Positions 6,662 through 16,984 of a stretch of DNA of 64,000 nucleotides are shown one piece after another; position 1 is the first letter of the stretch; each line of letters starts with the position of its first letter. The notes under the pieces are model-generated. The model made no database searches and was not told the origin of the DNA. It worked only from the letters and a program-made list of their open reading frames with translations. The position numbers and the translations under genes are program-made. Origin of the DNA: an uncultured Dialister sp. (lineage in GTDB: Bacteria; Bacillota; Negativicutes; Veillonellales; Dialisteraceae); assembly GCA_934178345.1 (NCBI GenBank), contig CAKPQG010000001.1, positions 131,808-195,807 of the forward strand. Reading direction: 5' to 3'.

Positions 6662-9154
6662 ATGTTTGATAAGTTTTTTGACAGACTCTTCAATGGATCC
6701 AATGAGAAGGAAATCAAAAAGATCCGCAAAATTGTAGAGCAACAGATCAATCCTTTGGAGGATGGTCTGAAGAAGCTGAGTGATTCTTCTCTGGCGAACA
6801 AAACCAATGAATTCAAAGCGCGTCTTGCCAAGGGTGAGACACTGGATGATATCCTGCCGGAGGCTTTTGCGGTCATTCGTGAAGCCTCTCGCCGCGTGCT
6901 GGGGATGCGTCACTTCGATACCCAGCTGATCGGCGGTATTATTCTGCATCGTGGAAACATTGCCGAGATGTGTACCGGCGAAGGCAAGACGTTGGTCGCT
7001 ACGGCACCAGTCTATCTGAATGCACTGGATGGCAAGGGCGTCCATGTCATCACCGTCAATGATTATCTGGCGAAACGAGACAGCGAATGGATGGGACAGG
7101 TATATAAATTCCTGGGTCTCTCCGTCGGCCTCATCATTCATGATCTGGATTTCAACCAGAGAAAAATCGCGTACAATTCCGATATCACCTACGGGACGAA
7201 CAATGAATTCGGTTTCGACTACCTGCGTGACAATATGGTCACCTCGCTTGACCAGATGGTACAGCGTCCGCTGCACTACTGCCTGATCGATGAAGTCGAC
7301 TCCATTCTGATCGATGAAGCCCGCACACCGCTGATCATTTCCGGCCCGGGGCAGAAATCGACCGATGCATACTACACCGTCGCCAAACTCGTCCCGCAGC
7401 TGAAAAAAGAGGAAGACTACACCATCGATGAGAAGCAGAAGACGGTAGCACCGACCGAAGCCGGTGTGGCAAAGATGGAAAAGCTGCTGCATGTAGAAAA
7501 CCTCTATGATGCAGAGAATCTGGAGCTGAATCATCTCTTTGTCCAGGCACTCCGTGCACAGACCATGATGACCCGTGATAAAGACTATGTGGTCAAGGAC
7601 GGGGAAGTCGTCATCGTGGATGAATTCACCGGCCGTCTCATGTATGGCCGCCGCTATTCGGATGGTCTGCATCAGGCGATCGAAGCCAAGGAAGGACTTG
7701 AAGTACAGCGTGAAAGCCAGACGCTTGCGACAATCACTTTCCAGAACTATTTCCGTATGTATGACAAGCTAGCAGGCATGACCGGTACGGCGAAGACGGA
7801 AGAGCAGGAATTCATTAAAATTTATGGTCTGCCAGTCCTTCAGGTACCGACGAACAAGCCGATCCAGCGTAAGGATCTGCCGGATGTCATTTTCAAGAAC
7901 AAACGCGGCAAGTATAAAGCGGTCGTCAGAGAAGTAGAGCGCCGTCATGCGACAGGGCAGCCTATGCTGATCGGCACGACATCCATCGAGCAGTCAGAAG
8001 AACTTTCGCATATGCTTGATCAGGCGAATATTCCGCATTCTGTCCTGAATGCGAAGTACCATGAACGAGAAGCAGCCATTGTAGCACTGGCCGGTCAGAA
8101 GGGTGCGGTCACGATCGCGACGAACATGGCGGGCCGAGGCACCGATATTTCTCTGGGCGAAGGCGTCGCAGAACTTGGCGGTCTTGCCATCATCGGTACG
8201 GAACGACATGAAAGTCGTCGTATCGATAACCAGCTCCGCGGACGTGCCGGTCGTCAGGGGGATCCGGGTTCCAGCCAGTTCTTCCTGTCTTTGGAAGATG
8301 ACCTGCTCCGTATCTTTGGCGGGGATAACATCAAGAGCTTTATGGAAAAGATGGGCCTTGAAGAAGACGAACCGATCAACAGCCGCATGGTTTCCAATGC
8401 CATTCAGAAAGCACAGAAACGTGTCGAAGCCCGCAACTTTGATATTCGTAAGTACGTTCTGGAATATGATGATGTCATGAACCAGCAGCGTAAAGTCGTC
8501 TATGACCAGCGCAGAAAGATCCTTGAAGGCGAAGACATGAAAGACCAGATCCTTTCTATGGTGGATAACATCATCGAGAAGGGGATGGAGACCTATGCGG
8601 ATCCGAAGCTGTATCCGGAAGAATGGGATTTCGCCGGCCTGCTGAAGTATGCTGAAAAATATTTCCTCGCTCCGGGCGATCTGAAGCTCGAAGAAATCGA
8701 AGACATGAGCCGTGAAGAAGTCGAAGACAAGCTGAAAACGATGGCTCATGAGACATACAATGCAAGAGAAGAATCCATCGGTTCTCCAATGATGCGCGAA
8801 CTCGAAAAAGCGGTCATGCTGAAGGTTGTCGATTCTAAGTGGATGGAACACTTAGACGACATGGATATGCTGAAGGAAGGCATCAGTCTGCGTTCCTATG
8901 GCCAGAGAAATCCGATTGTAGAATACAAGGTCGAAGCATTCGATATTTTCGAAGAAATGCAGCAGGCGATGATGGAAACCATCATTCTTTACCTCTACCA
9001 CATCCAGATCCGTTTCACGACAGATCCGGAAGAAGGGGCACACCTTGAAAAACCGGAGGCTCCGGCAACCGAAGATCATTTGAAAGATGCCGAAGAGCAC
9101 TATGTCGATGACAACGGGGATGCGGAGACCGAAGCGGCTGAAGAGAAGAAATAA
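6662..9154 (+). CDS. secA: Protein translocase ATPase SecA
   Basis: 830 aa. This motor pushes unfolded precursors through SecYEG. Visible motifs are GMRHFDTQLIGG, Walker A CTGEGKT (about 103-109), the DEVDSILIDEARTPLIISG box near 208, NMAGRGTDI and the RIDNQLRGRAGRQGD helicase motif. The C-terminus is acidic and lacks the cysteine/histidine zinc tail that binds SecB in many species. The start is ATG 6662 with AAAGGAG 8 nt upstream; an upstream in-frame extension lacks a ribosome site. prfB follows, as in many Firmicutes. Confidence 0.97.
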   Translation: MFDKFFDRLFNGSNEKEIKKIRKIVEQQINPLEDGLKKLSDSSLANKTNEFKARLAKGETLDDILPEAFAVIREASRRVLGMRHFDTQLIGGIILHRGNIAEMCTGEGKTLVATAPVYLNALDGKGVHVITVNDYLAKRDSEWMGQVYKFLGLSVGLIIHDLDFNQRKIAYNSDITYGTNNEFGFDYLRDNMVTSLDQMVQRPLHYCLIDEVDSILIDEARTPLIISGPGQKSTDAYYTVAKLVPQLKKEEDYTIDEKQKTVAPTEAGVAKMEKLLHVENLYDAENLELNHLFVQALRAQTMMTRDKDYVVKDGEVVIVDEFTGRLMYGRRYSDGLHQAIEAKEGLEVQRESQTLATITFQNYFRMYDKLAGMTGTAKTEEQEFIKIYGLPVLQVPTNKPIQRKDLPDVIFKNKRGKYKAVVREVERRHATGQPMLIGTTSIEQSEELSHMLDQANIPHSVLNAKYHEREAAIVALAGQKGAVTIATNMAGRGTDISLGEGVAELGGLAIIGTERHESRRIDNQLRGRAGRQGDPGSSQFFLSLEDDLLRIFGGDNIKSFMEKMGLEEDEPINSRMVSNAIQKAQKRVEARNFDIRKYVLEYDDVMNQQRKVVYDQRRKILEGEDMKDQILSMVDNIIEKGMETYADPKLYPEEWDFAGLLKYAEKYFLAPGDLKLEEIEDMSREEVEDKLKTMAHETYNAREESIGSPMMRELEKAVMLKVVDSKWMEHLDDMDMLKEGISLRSYGQRNPIVEYKVEAFDIFEEMQQAMMETIILYLYHIQIRFTTDPEEGAHLEKPEAPATEDHLKDAEEHYVDDNGDAETEAAEEKK

Positions 9155-9157
9155 AGG

Positions 9158-9337
9158 ATGGAAAATAGGGACTAGGGATTGGTAGCCAGGGATTAGGATT
9201 TTGTTTCACTTGATCCAGTTACGATTAAGTCAAGAAAATCTGTTACCGCTTAACCAACCTGAACCCATTAACCTGAACCTTGAACCTATTATTTATATCA
9301 GCATTCATTCATCAGTCTGCCACCTGGCAGCCTGATG
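9158..9337. repeat. Short heptad array, GGTTCA-type repeats and a terminator hairpin after secA
   Basis: 9166-9200 carries degenerate heptads (GGGACTA, GGGATTA). 9261-9293 carries the complement of GGTTCAA/GGTTCAG units. At 9310-9337 a CATCAG-CTGCC stem with a 4-nt loop, followed by a T-rich stretch, may terminate secA. Confidence 0.6.
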
Positions 9338-9401
9338 ATTTGCTGTTTTATTTTATAGTATTAAAAAATAATCACAAAACAGAAAGCGAGATGACTATCA
9401 G

Positions 9402-10515
9402 ATGTTGGAAGATTTGAAAAAAACCTTGACAGACCTGCTGAATCATGAAAAAGAAATAAGGGATTCACTTTGACTTACCTCAGCTGAAAGAAAGAATCGC
9501 AAGTTACGATATTCAGATGAGTGATCCGACATTCTGGGATGATGCTGATAAAGCCCGCGAGATTTCGCAGGCGGCGACAGAAGCCAAGGATGCCTATGAT
9601 ACGTATACCCGTCTCTTTGACAGAGCGGAAAGCCTGAAGGATCTTTTGGATCTTGCCATCGAGGAAGATGATCAGGGGATGGAGCCGGAAATCAAGGCAG
9701 AGCTGGATGAGCTGAAAGAGATCCTTGACAAAAAAGAGATCGAGCTTCTTTTGAGCGAACCCTACGATGCGAATAATGCCATCATTACCTTCCATGCCGG
9801 GGCAGGCGGTACCGAAGCCCAGGACTGGACCGAGATGCTGATCCGTATGTATATCAAATGGGCAGAAGCGGAAGGCTTTGCTATCGAAGAGCTGAATATG
9901 CTTCCAGGCGATGAAGCCGGTATCAAGAGCGCCGAATACATGGTCAAAGGCAAGTACGCCTACGGATTCCTGAAATCCGAAAAAGGGGTCCACCGTCTTG
10001 TTCGTATTTCTCCGTTTGATGCGGCGAAACGTCGTCATACGTCCTTCTCCGCTGTGGATGTCATGCCGGAAATCAGTGATGATGTCGAAGTCGATCTGAA
10101 CATGGCAGATGTCCGCGTGGATTATTATCGTTCCAGCGGTGCCGGCGGACAGCATATCAATAAGACGAGCTCGGCTGTCCGAATGACTCATATTCCTACG
10201 GGGATCGTCGCTGCCTGCCAGAATGAACGCTCCCAGTTCCAGAATAAGGAACAGTGTCTTCGTCTTCTCCGTGCTAAGCTGTATGAACTTGAGCTGAAGA
10301 AACGCGAACAGATGACAAAAGACATCGAAGGCGAGCAGCAGGCGATCGAATGGGGCAGCCAGATCCGTTCCTATGTGTTCCAGCCGTATACCCTTGTCAA
10401 GGATAACAGGACGGGCATTGAAACGGGCAATATCCAGGGCGTCATGGATGGGGATCTGAATCCTTTCATTGAAGGCTTCCTGAAACAGAACAAATTCAAC
10501 ACCAAAGCAAAGTAA
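9402..10515 (+). CDS. prfB: Peptide chain release factor 2 with programmed +1 frameshift
   Basis: The gene is in two frames. Codons 1-23 run from ATG 9402 to CTT at 9468-9470, followed by an in-frame TGA (9471-9473). Slipping +1 at CTT TGA C continues from GAC 9472 to the TAA at 10513-10515, giving 370 aa. An internal AGGGAT just upstream plays the stimulatory Shine-Dalgarno role. The product recognises UGA and UAA: the SPF anticodon-mimic lies near residue 203 and the catalytic GGQ near 248. Level feedback works because low RF2 lets the ribosome pause and shift. This mechanism is well established in bacteria; here it is read directly from the sequence. Confidence 0.95.
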
Positions 10516-10528
10516 AAGGATGGATAGA

Positions 10529-12562
10529 ATGAAAGGTTTACAACAGACCGTCTTCAAGCTGCTGGCCGTTCTGATTCTGATCGGAGCCATGGCGGGAGCC
10601 TGGATTTCCTGGCAGCGTTACCATGTAGAAGAGGCTGCCCAGACCGTTGAAATGGTCTACGATTATAACAATATCCTGGATAGTGCAGCTGTCGAGCGGA
10701 CCACCACAGATGCGCTTTTTGAGCTGTATCGTAAAAATGGTGTGACTTCGCTTGCGGTCTATGATGAAACCCCGGAAAAGCTCGTGAATCACAATTTCAT
10801 CCGTGTATATCGCGGTTATGAGTTTCAGGTGCATCATCCGGAGATCTCAGGCATTCTGCCGGATAAGATCTATGTCCAGCCGGTGGACACGGCAGATGGA
10901 AACTCCTATTTTAAGGAAATGGCTGACCATCTCTCGCTGCTCTATAGCAGGGATGAGGTCAAGCCGATCTCTGAAAATGGGGTAGAAGCTCTTGAAGTCT
11001 CTGGCGTCTATGATAAATTTATGACGATGCCGCTTGGTATTTTCACAAATACGGTCAAACGTGCCGGTTCGCATGGTTTTTATGTAGTCCTTCGTCCGGC
11101 GAATGTGGCGCATGCGCCCAAGGCCTTCATCGATGATTTTTTCCATGCGGTCGATGCTTCGGATAAAGTCAGCGGTGTCATTTTCCAGGGGAAAGAAGTT
11201 TTCGGGTACAAGGAATATCAGAAAGAAGTCTCTCAGGGGCTCAATCAGCGTCGCATCCCGATCGTCATGATCGAAGCGCAGAGTCAGCTCGGCTTTGAAC
11301 CACAGGCAGGGCTGCTGGATATGGCACGTCATTCGGATTACCAGCTGGTGCGTCTCTATGCGATGTCCAAAGATGAGCTGATCAAGCTGAATCAGAAAGA
11401 AGCATCGGCTCGATTCTATATTTCAGATATTGAAAGAAATATCCGTATGAATCTTTTCCCATCGTATAAGTTTGCACTTGATGGGAAAACGCTTTCTGAG
11501 ACGAATGCGGCCTACATCGCCGGCGTCAGGGATCGTCTGGAAAATCATGGCTTCTCTGTCGGTAAAGCTTCTGTGATGGATGCCTATTTCCCAGAGAAAC
11601 CGCTTCGCGCTGTCGCTATGGCAGGTGCGGTATCTCTTATCGTGCTGACCTTGCTTTTGCTCATTCCTCAACTTTCCCGCTACGGAATGGCAATAGAAGC
11701 GGCGGGGCTCATCGGGGCAGAAGCGCTTTACTGGCTCCTTCATGTGAATATCCTTCTGCAGCTTCTGGCGCTTGGCGCGGCGGTCTGTACGCCTGTCGTC
11801 GTTGTGTCTCTCTTCCTTCAGTATTGCTTAAAAAAGAAAGATACGGCTTTCTCGGAGGTCGGCTGGGGACGGCTCTTTGGCGAGTCAGTCATGATTCTTT
11901 GGGGCTGCGGGATCCTTTCCTTGCTCGGAGCCTGCTTTGTCAGCGGTCTTCTGAGTGATATCCGTTTCTTTTTGGAAATGGAATATTTCCGTGGCGTCAA
12001 AGCGACTTTTGTGTTGCCGCTGGTTCTGATTTCCGTTGTCTACATCCAGAAATTCCCATTCTTTGGAAAAACTGTGACATCCGATAAGGATTTTGTTTCC
12101 TTTGTCAAGAAATTCTGCTCGATCCAGATTCGTCTGGGACTTCTTGTCGGGCTTGGCATTCTGGCCATTGTCGGCTTTGTCTTTATTGGACGCAGTGGCA
12201 ATAACGGGGCTCCTGTCCCGCAGTTTGAGATCGCGCTTCGTCGTTTCCTCGAAGATGTGATGTATGCACGCCCCAGAGAGAAGGAATTCCTCTTCGGACA
12301 TCCTGCTGTGCTTGTCTCTCTTGCTGCCCTCTATCGGAAATGGCCGCAGCTCCTGCACTATTTCCTGATCGTCGCTGTGACGATCGGGCAGGGATCTATG
12401 GTAGAAACTTTCGCACACATGAGGAGTCCGTTTATTCTTAGCTTTATTCGTGGACTGGATGGTCTGGCCGCTGGTACGCTCTCTATGGTGGGCGCACTTC
12501 TTGCCGTCATGATCCTTGTCCGTCTGACGAAGTTCTTTGGAGAACGATATGGCAAAGTATAA
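10529..12562 (+). CDS. DUF5693 family multispanning membrane protein
   Basis: 677 aa. An N-terminal anchor (about residues 7-25) precedes a roughly 330-residue extracytoplasmic domain with an alpha/beta pattern (LYRKNGVTSLAVYDETPEKL). The C-terminal third has about 9 hydrophobic segments. This matches the DUF5693 proteins that Firmicutes encode beside csaB. ATG 10529 fits AAAAGGA with an 8-nt gap better than ATG 10520. The gene overlaps csaB by 14 bp, so translation is probably coupled; a role in handling or exporting the cell-wall polymer modified by CsaB is inferred. Confidence 0.75.
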   Translation: MKGLQQTVFKLLAVLILIGAMAGAWISWQRYHVEEAAQTVEMVYDYNNILDSAAVERTTTDALFELYRKNGVTSLAVYDETPEKLVNHNFIRVYRGYEFQVHHPEISGILPDKIYVQPVDTADGNSYFKEMADHLSLLYSRDEVKPISENGVEALEVSGVYDKFMTMPLGIFTNTVKRAGSHGFYVVLRPANVAHAPKAFIDDFFHAVDASDKVSGVIFQGKEVFGYKEYQKEVSQGLNQRRIPIVMIEAQSQLGFEPQAGLLDMARHSDYQLVRLYAMSKDELIKLNQKEASARFYISDIERNIRMNLFPSYKFALDGKTLSETNAAYIAGVRDRLENHGFSVGKASVMDAYFPEKPLRAVAMAGAVSLIVLTLLLLIPQLSRYGMAIEAAGLIGAEALYWLLHVNILLQLLALGAAVCTPVVVVSLFLQYCLKKKDTAFSEVGWGRLFGESVMILWGCGILSLLGACFVSGLLSDIRFFLEMEYFRGVKATFVLPLVLISVVYIQKFPFFGKTVTSDKDFVSFVKKFCSIQIRLGLLVGLGILAIVGFVFIGRSGNNGAPVPQFEIALRRFLEDVMYARPREKEFLFGHPAVLVSLAALYRKWPQLLHYFLIVAVTIGQGSMVETFAHMRSPFILSFIRGLDGLAAGTLSMVGALLAVMILVRLTKFFGERYGKV

Positions 12563-13649
12563 TATTGTGATCTCCGGTTATTATGGCTTTCATAATGCCG
12601 GGGATGAAGCGATGCTGCTTGCCATACTGCAGGCGCTTCGGAAGACCTTCGACGCGCCCTCGATCACCGTGATTTCAGGGAATCCTTCGGATACGGCAAA
12701 AACATTCGGAGTGAAGGCCGTGCCCCGCTTCGGCATCCTGCCGATCCTATCATCTCTTTTTCGGACGGATCTGCTGATCAGTGGCGGCGGGAGCCTGCTG
12801 CAGGATGTGACCAGCTGGAAAAGCATGATTTATTATCTCACCATCATTATTTTTGGCGTGCTTTTCCGGAAACAGGTTTTCCTCTATTCGCAGGGGATCG
12901 GTCCTGTGCGTTACCGCATCATCCGTATTATACTGAAGCATGTATTAAACCATGTGGATGCCATCACGGTGCGTGACAGTGAGTCGAAGGGATTTCTTCA
13001 GAGACTCGGGGTACATCGCACCATCTATACGACGGCGGATGCCGTACTTTCTCTGGATCCTGTTTCTTTGGAGAAAGGGAAGGAAATCCTCACAAGGAAT
13101 CATGTGGATCCCGCAAAGAAACGGGTCGGTATCGCTATCCGCAGCTGGGCGGATACTTCTCGCTGGATGAAGCCGCTTCGTGCTTATATCGAGCGACTCA
13201 CCCGAGAGAAGGACTGCTCGGTCGTCCTGATTCCGATGCAGTTTCCGGAAGACAAGCGCGCCGCGGAAGCAGAGATCGAAGAGAGCGACAGAGTCCATGT
13301 GCTAAAGGAATCCTACAGCATCGAAGAACTCATTTCACTCATGGGAAATATGGATGTCGTCGTGGGTATGCGGCTGCATGCCATGATCTTCTCTGCTTTG
13401 ATGCATGTCCCTTTTCTGGGTATCTCTTATGATCCGAAAATCGATAATTTCTTAGCACTGATTCATAGAAAAGCATCCTGCTCGATTCATCATATGGATG
13501 CAGAAACATTGTACAAGGATACTTGCCGTTTCCTGGATGCGCCGGCTTTGCCAGAAGAATGGAAGCAGGTCGACGAGCTGAGAAAACAGGCTTGTGAGAA
13601 TGTAAAAATATTGAAATCTTTAGTGAATCACAAGGAGGAAAACAAATGA
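12549..13649 (+). CDS. csaB: Polysaccharide pyruvyl transferase CsaB
   Basis: 366 aa with the N-terminal NAGDEAML signature and a C-terminal GMRLHAMIFSALMHVPFLGISYDPK segment that define CsaB. It transfers pyruvate ketals from PEP to secondary cell-wall polysaccharide, the ligand of SLH domains that anchor S-layer or outer-membrane tethers. The start is ATG 12549 with GGAG 6 nt before it. Its last bases overlap the transketolase start (ATGA). In Negativicutes the outer membrane is tied to peptidoglycan through SLH proteins such as OmpM, so the gene makes sense here; the exact polymer is unknown. Confidence 0.85.
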   Translation: MAKYNIVISGYYGFHNAGDEAMLLAILQALRKTFDAPSITVISGNPSDTAKTFGVKAVPRFGILPILSSLFRTDLLISGGGSLLQDVTSWKSMIYYLTIIIFGVLFRKQVFLYSQGIGPVRYRIIRIILKHVLNHVDAITVRDSESKGFLQRLGVHRTIYTTADAVLSLDPVSLEKGKEILTRNHVDPAKKRVGIAIRSWADTSRWMKPLRAYIERLTREKDCSVVLIPMQFPEDKRAAEAEIEESDRVHVLKESYSIEELISLMGNMDVVVGMRLHAMIFSALMHVPFLGISYDPKIDNFLALIHRKASCSIHHMDAETLYKDTCRFLDAPALPEEWKQVDELRKQACENVKILKSLVNHKEENK

Positions 13650-14479
13650 GTCAGCTGACAGCAGAAGAGCTTACTGCTCTCAAAATCAAGGCAAAAGATG
13701 TACGCATCGACATTTTGAAAATGATCACCAAAGCCAACTCCGGCCATACGGGTGGTTCTCTTTCCGCCGCGGACATCCTGACCTTACTGTTTTTCCATGA
13801 AATGAAGGTGGATCCCAAAGATCCGAAGAAGGCTGACCGTGACCGTCTGGTCCTCTCCAAAGGCCATGCAGCACCGGCCCTCTATGCCGTGCTGGCAGAA
13901 AAAGGATATTTCCCCAAAGAAGAGCTGGATACACTTCGTCAGGCAGGTCATATGCTGCAGGGGCATCCGGACATGAAACATACACCGGGTGTCGACATGA
14001 CGACAGGTTCTCTGGGGCAGGGCATCAGTGCTGCCTGCGGTATGGCGCTTGCTTCCAAGATGGACAAGGCTGACTGGAGAGTGTATGCGATCCTGGGGGA
14101 TGGCGAACTTGAAGAAGGACAGGTCTGGGAGGCAGCCATGTATGCGGCGCATTACAAGCTCGACCACCTGACGGCTTTCGTAGATAACAACGGGCTGCAG
14201 ATCGATGGACCGATCACAGAGGTTATGTCCTCACTTCCTATCGGAGAAAAATTCCAGGCTTTTGGCTGGCATGTCATTGAAACCGATGGGCATGATATGG
14301 AAAAACTCCATGAAGCCATTGAAGAGGCTAAGACCATTTCCGGCAAACCGACCATGATCGTCATGAAGACGGTCAAGGGCAAAGGCGTACCGGAAATCGA
14401 AAACCAGGTCGGCTGGCATGGCAAGGCACCAAGCAAAGAAGAATGTGAAAGATTTATTAAAGCAGTGGAGGCAGAATGA
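13646..14479 (+). CDS. Transketolase, N-terminal subunit
   Basis: 277 aa thiamine-diphosphate-binding half of a split transketolase. Motifs: SGHTGGSLSAADILTLLFF, GHAAPALYA, MTTGSLGQG and the ThDP fold GDGELEEGQVWEA ... NNGLQIDG. It works with the C-terminal half to move two-carbon units in the pentose phosphate pathway. AGGAGG lies in the end of csaB; the ATG overlaps the csaB stop. The adjacent C-terminal subunit overlaps by 4 bp, which fits a stoichiometric complex. Confidence 0.93.
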   Translation: MSQLTAEELTALKIKAKDVRIDILKMITKANSGHTGGSLSAADILTLLFFHEMKVDPKDPKKADRDRLVLSKGHAAPALYAVLAEKGYFPKEELDTLRQAGHMLQGHPDMKHTPGVDMTTGSLGQGISAACGMALASKMDKADWRVYAILGDGELEEGQVWEAAMYAAHYKLDHLTAFVDNNGLQIDGPITEVMSSLPIGEKFQAFGWHVIETDGHDMEKLHEAIEEAKTISGKPTMIVMKTVKGKGVPEIENQVGWHGKAPSKEECERFIKAVEAE

Positions 14480-15411
14480 TGGGTAAGGCAACTCGTGACG
14501 CATACGGTGAAGCACTGAAAGAACTCGGTGCTGTAAATCCTGATATCGTAGTTTTGGATGCTGACCTCTCTGCATCCACCAAGACACAGGTTTTTGCCAA
14601 AGCATATCCGGATCGTTTCTTCGATACCGGCATTGCTGAAGGAAATATGATGGGCGTGGCAGCAGGTCTTGCTGCAGCCGGTAAGATCCCATTTGCTTCG
14701 ACATTTGCTGTTTTCGGTGCGGGCAGAGCGTATGAACAGATCAGAAACTCCATCTGCTACCCGAAACTGAATGTCAAAGTAGCTGTCACTCATTCAGGCC
14801 TGACGGTCGGTGAAGATGGCGCGACCCACCAGATGCTCGAAGATATCACGCTGATGCGTGCGCTGCCGAATATGACGGTCGTCGTTCCCGCAGATGCTGC
14901 TGAGACGAAAGCGGTGATCAAGTGGGCCGCTGACTACTATGGCCCGGTGTATATCCGTATGGGTCGTGCGAAATGCGATGATATCTGCCCAGAGGATTAT
15001 ACCTTCACTCCGGGCGTTTCTTATGAAGCGGTTTCCGGCAATGATGTGACCATCATCGCCTGCGGCATCATGGTTGCTAAAGCGGTGAAAGCGGCAGAAC
15101 TTTTGAAAGAAAAGGGAATTTCTGCGCGTGTGATCAACATGAGCTCCATCAAACCGATCGATGAGAAAGCCATCCTGAAAGCGGCAGAGGAGACAGGAGC
15201 GATCCTGACCTGTGAAGAACATACGGTCAAAGGCGGGCTCGGCGGCGCTGTGGCAGAAGTGCTCTGTCTTCATAAACCGGTGCCGATGGCGATGATCGGA
15301 ACGGAAGACACCTTCGGTGAATCCGGCACGGCTGATGATCTGCTCGTAAAATATGGTCTTACCGCGGAACATATTGCGGAAGAAGCAGAAACATTGATCG
15401 CCAGGAAGTGA
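14476..15411 (+). CDS. Transketolase, C-terminal subunit
   Basis: 311 aa, carrying the pyrimidine-binding domain (DIVVLDADLSASTKT, then AEGNMMGVAAGLA with the catalytic Glu) and the C-terminal domain (IIACGIMVAKAVKAAELLKEKG, EEHTVKGGLGGAVAE). It completes the enzyme formed with the preceding gene. ATG 14476 overlaps the upstream stop; the adjacent ATG 14479 has a better 7-nt spacing from GGAGG and may be the real start. Split transketolases are common in anaerobic Firmicutes. Confidence 0.93.
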   Translation: MMGKATRDAYGEALKELGAVNPDIVVLDADLSASTKTQVFAKAYPDRFFDTGIAEGNMMGVAAGLAAAGKIPFASTFAVFGAGRAYEQIRNSICYPKLNVKVAVTHSGLTVGEDGATHQMLEDITLMRALPNMTVVVPADAAETKAVIKWAADYYGPVYIRMGRAKCDDICPEDYTFTPGVSYEAVSGNDVTIIACGIMVAKAVKAAELLKEKGISARVINMSSIKPIDEKAILKAAEETGAILTCEEHTVKGGLGGAVAEVLCLHKPVPMAMIGTEDTFGESGTADDLLVKYGLTAEHIAEEAETLIARK

Positions 15412-15418
15412 GGATTTA

Positions 15419-16105
15419 ATGATTACGTTTGATCAGGTGTCCCTGCAGTACGATGCAAAACACACCGCGCTCAGTAACATTAATATTCATATCGACAAAG
15501 GAGAGTTCGTTTTTATCGTGGGGCCTTCCGGCGCCGGTAAATCGACATTTGTTAAAATTTTGACCCATGAGCTGGTGCCGGAAGAGGGCACCGTCATTGT
15601 CAATGGTCTTACCATCAATAAGCTGAAATCCAGCAAGATTCCATACTATCGGCGCACGCTGGGGATTGTATTTCAGGATTTCAGACTGCTCTCCGAGAAG
15701 ACCGTATACGAAAACATTGCCTTTGTTCTTCGTGTTACGGGGGCAAAGAGCTGTGAGATCAAGCCGAAGGTACAGCGTGTGCTGGATCTGGTCGGACTGC
15801 GCGGAAAGGAGAAAGAGCTCCCTTCCAAGCTCTCGGGCGGCGAACAGCAGCGCGTGGCGATTGCCCGTGCTCTGGTGAACCAGCCGATTCTTCTCATCGC
15901 GGACGAACCGACAGGCAATCTGGACCCGAATACCTCGGAAGATATCATGAAGTTGTTCAACGAGATCAATCACATGGGGACGACCATCATCATGGTCACT
16001 CATAACAAGGATCTGGTCAATGCGATGCATAAACGTGTCGTCATGATCGAAGAAGGACATATTGTGAATGATGTGAAAAAGGGAGGCTATGACCTGAATG
16101 TTTAG
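15419..16105 (+). CDS. ftsE: Cell division ATP-binding protein FtsE
   Basis: 228 aa ABC ATPase with Walker A GPSGAGKST (about 36-44), signature LSGGEQQRVAIARAL and Walker B LLIADEPTGNLDP. With FtsX it forms a complex that does not transport but signals across the inner membrane to cell-wall hydrolase activators. It overlaps ftsX by 8 bp. Starts 7 bp after the transketolase gene, so it may share its transcript. Confidence 0.95.
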   Translation: MITFDQVSLQYDAKHTALSNINIHIDKGEFVFIVGPSGAGKSTFVKILTHELVPEEGTVIVNGLTINKLKSSKIPYYRRTLGIVFQDFRLLSEKTVYENIAFVLRVTGAKSCEIKPKVQRVLDLVGLRGKEKELPSKLSGGEQQRVAIARALVNQPILLIADEPTGNLDPNTSEDIMKLFNEINHMGTTIIMVTHNKDLVNAMHKRVVMIEEGHIVNDVKKGGYDLNV

Positions 16106-16982
16106 TTCATTATCCTATTTCTGGGGTGAAACATTCCGCTCCCTTTTTAGAAATCGTTTCATGGCCATCGCATCCGTCCTGACTGTGACGTTATCCATGT
16201 TCATCTTAGGCGTCTTTCTTTCTGCCGTGCTGAATATCAACCATATGGCGTCTTACCTTGAAAATCAGGTCGAGATGACGGTTTATCTGAAGGATGGACT
16301 CACGACAGACCAGGTCATGGGCATCGGCAAGTATTTGAAAGCACAGCCTGGCATGAAGGAAATCAAATTCACCAACAAAGACCAGGCGATGAAGGAGTTC
16401 CGGGAACGTATGGGGGATCAGCAGGGGCTTCTCGATGCCATCAATGGCAATCCTCTCCCCGCATCGTACCAGATGTCTTTCCAGACGCCGGAGCAGCTGA
16501 AAACAGCGGCGGAAGTTGTCGCCAAGTATCAGGGCGTCGAGACTGTCCAGTACGGGAAGGATATCATCGAACAGCTCTATAAAGTAGCACAGGTTATCCG
16601 TCTCTCGGGGATCGTACTCATCGTATTCCTCGCCGGTGCCGAGCTCTTTATCATTTCTAATACCATCCGCCTTACGGTTTTTGCCAGAAGAAGAGAGATC
16701 CAGATCATGAAGTACGTCGGTGCTTCCAACGGATTCATTCGTTGGCCTTTCCTTTTCGAAGGCATGGTCATCGGTTTTCTGGGCTCCGGATTTGCTTCTC
16801 TCATCCTGTGGGAAGGTTATAAAATGGTCGTCTCCGAAATGGCATCGGCTGGTCTTGTCTTTATCCCGATGATTCCGCTTTGGCCATTTATGGGATATAC
16901 CACTCTTATCATTTTGGCGGCAGGCATTGTGATCGGTGTCATGGGGAGTGCCATTTCGCTCCGTAAGTATATGAAGGTGTAA
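16098..16982 (+). CDS. ftsX: Cell division protein FtsX
   Basis: 294 aa. One N-terminal membrane helix (about 20-42), an extracytoplasmic domain with MTVYLKDGLTTDQV and a LPASYQMSF stretch, and three C-terminal helices typical of FtsX/MacB-type permeases. It couples FtsE ATP hydrolysis to the periplasmic activator encoded next (stop and start 2 bp apart), as in the FtsEX-EnvC system. Confidence 0.95.
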   Translation: MFSSLSYFWGETFRSLFRNRFMAIASVLTVTLSMFILGVFLSAVLNINHMASYLENQVEMTVYLKDGLTTDQVMGIGKYLKAQPGMKEIKFTNKDQAMKEFRERMGDQQGLLDAINGNPLPASYQMSFQTPEQLKTAAEVVAKYQGVETVQYGKDIIEQLYKVAQVIRLSGIVLIVFLAGAELFIISNTIRLTVFARRREIQIMKYVGASNGFIRWPFLFEGMVIGFLGSGFASLILWEGYKMVVSEMASAGLVFIPMIPLWPFMGYTTLIILAAGIVIGVMGSAISLRKYMKV

Positions 16983-16984
16983 TC

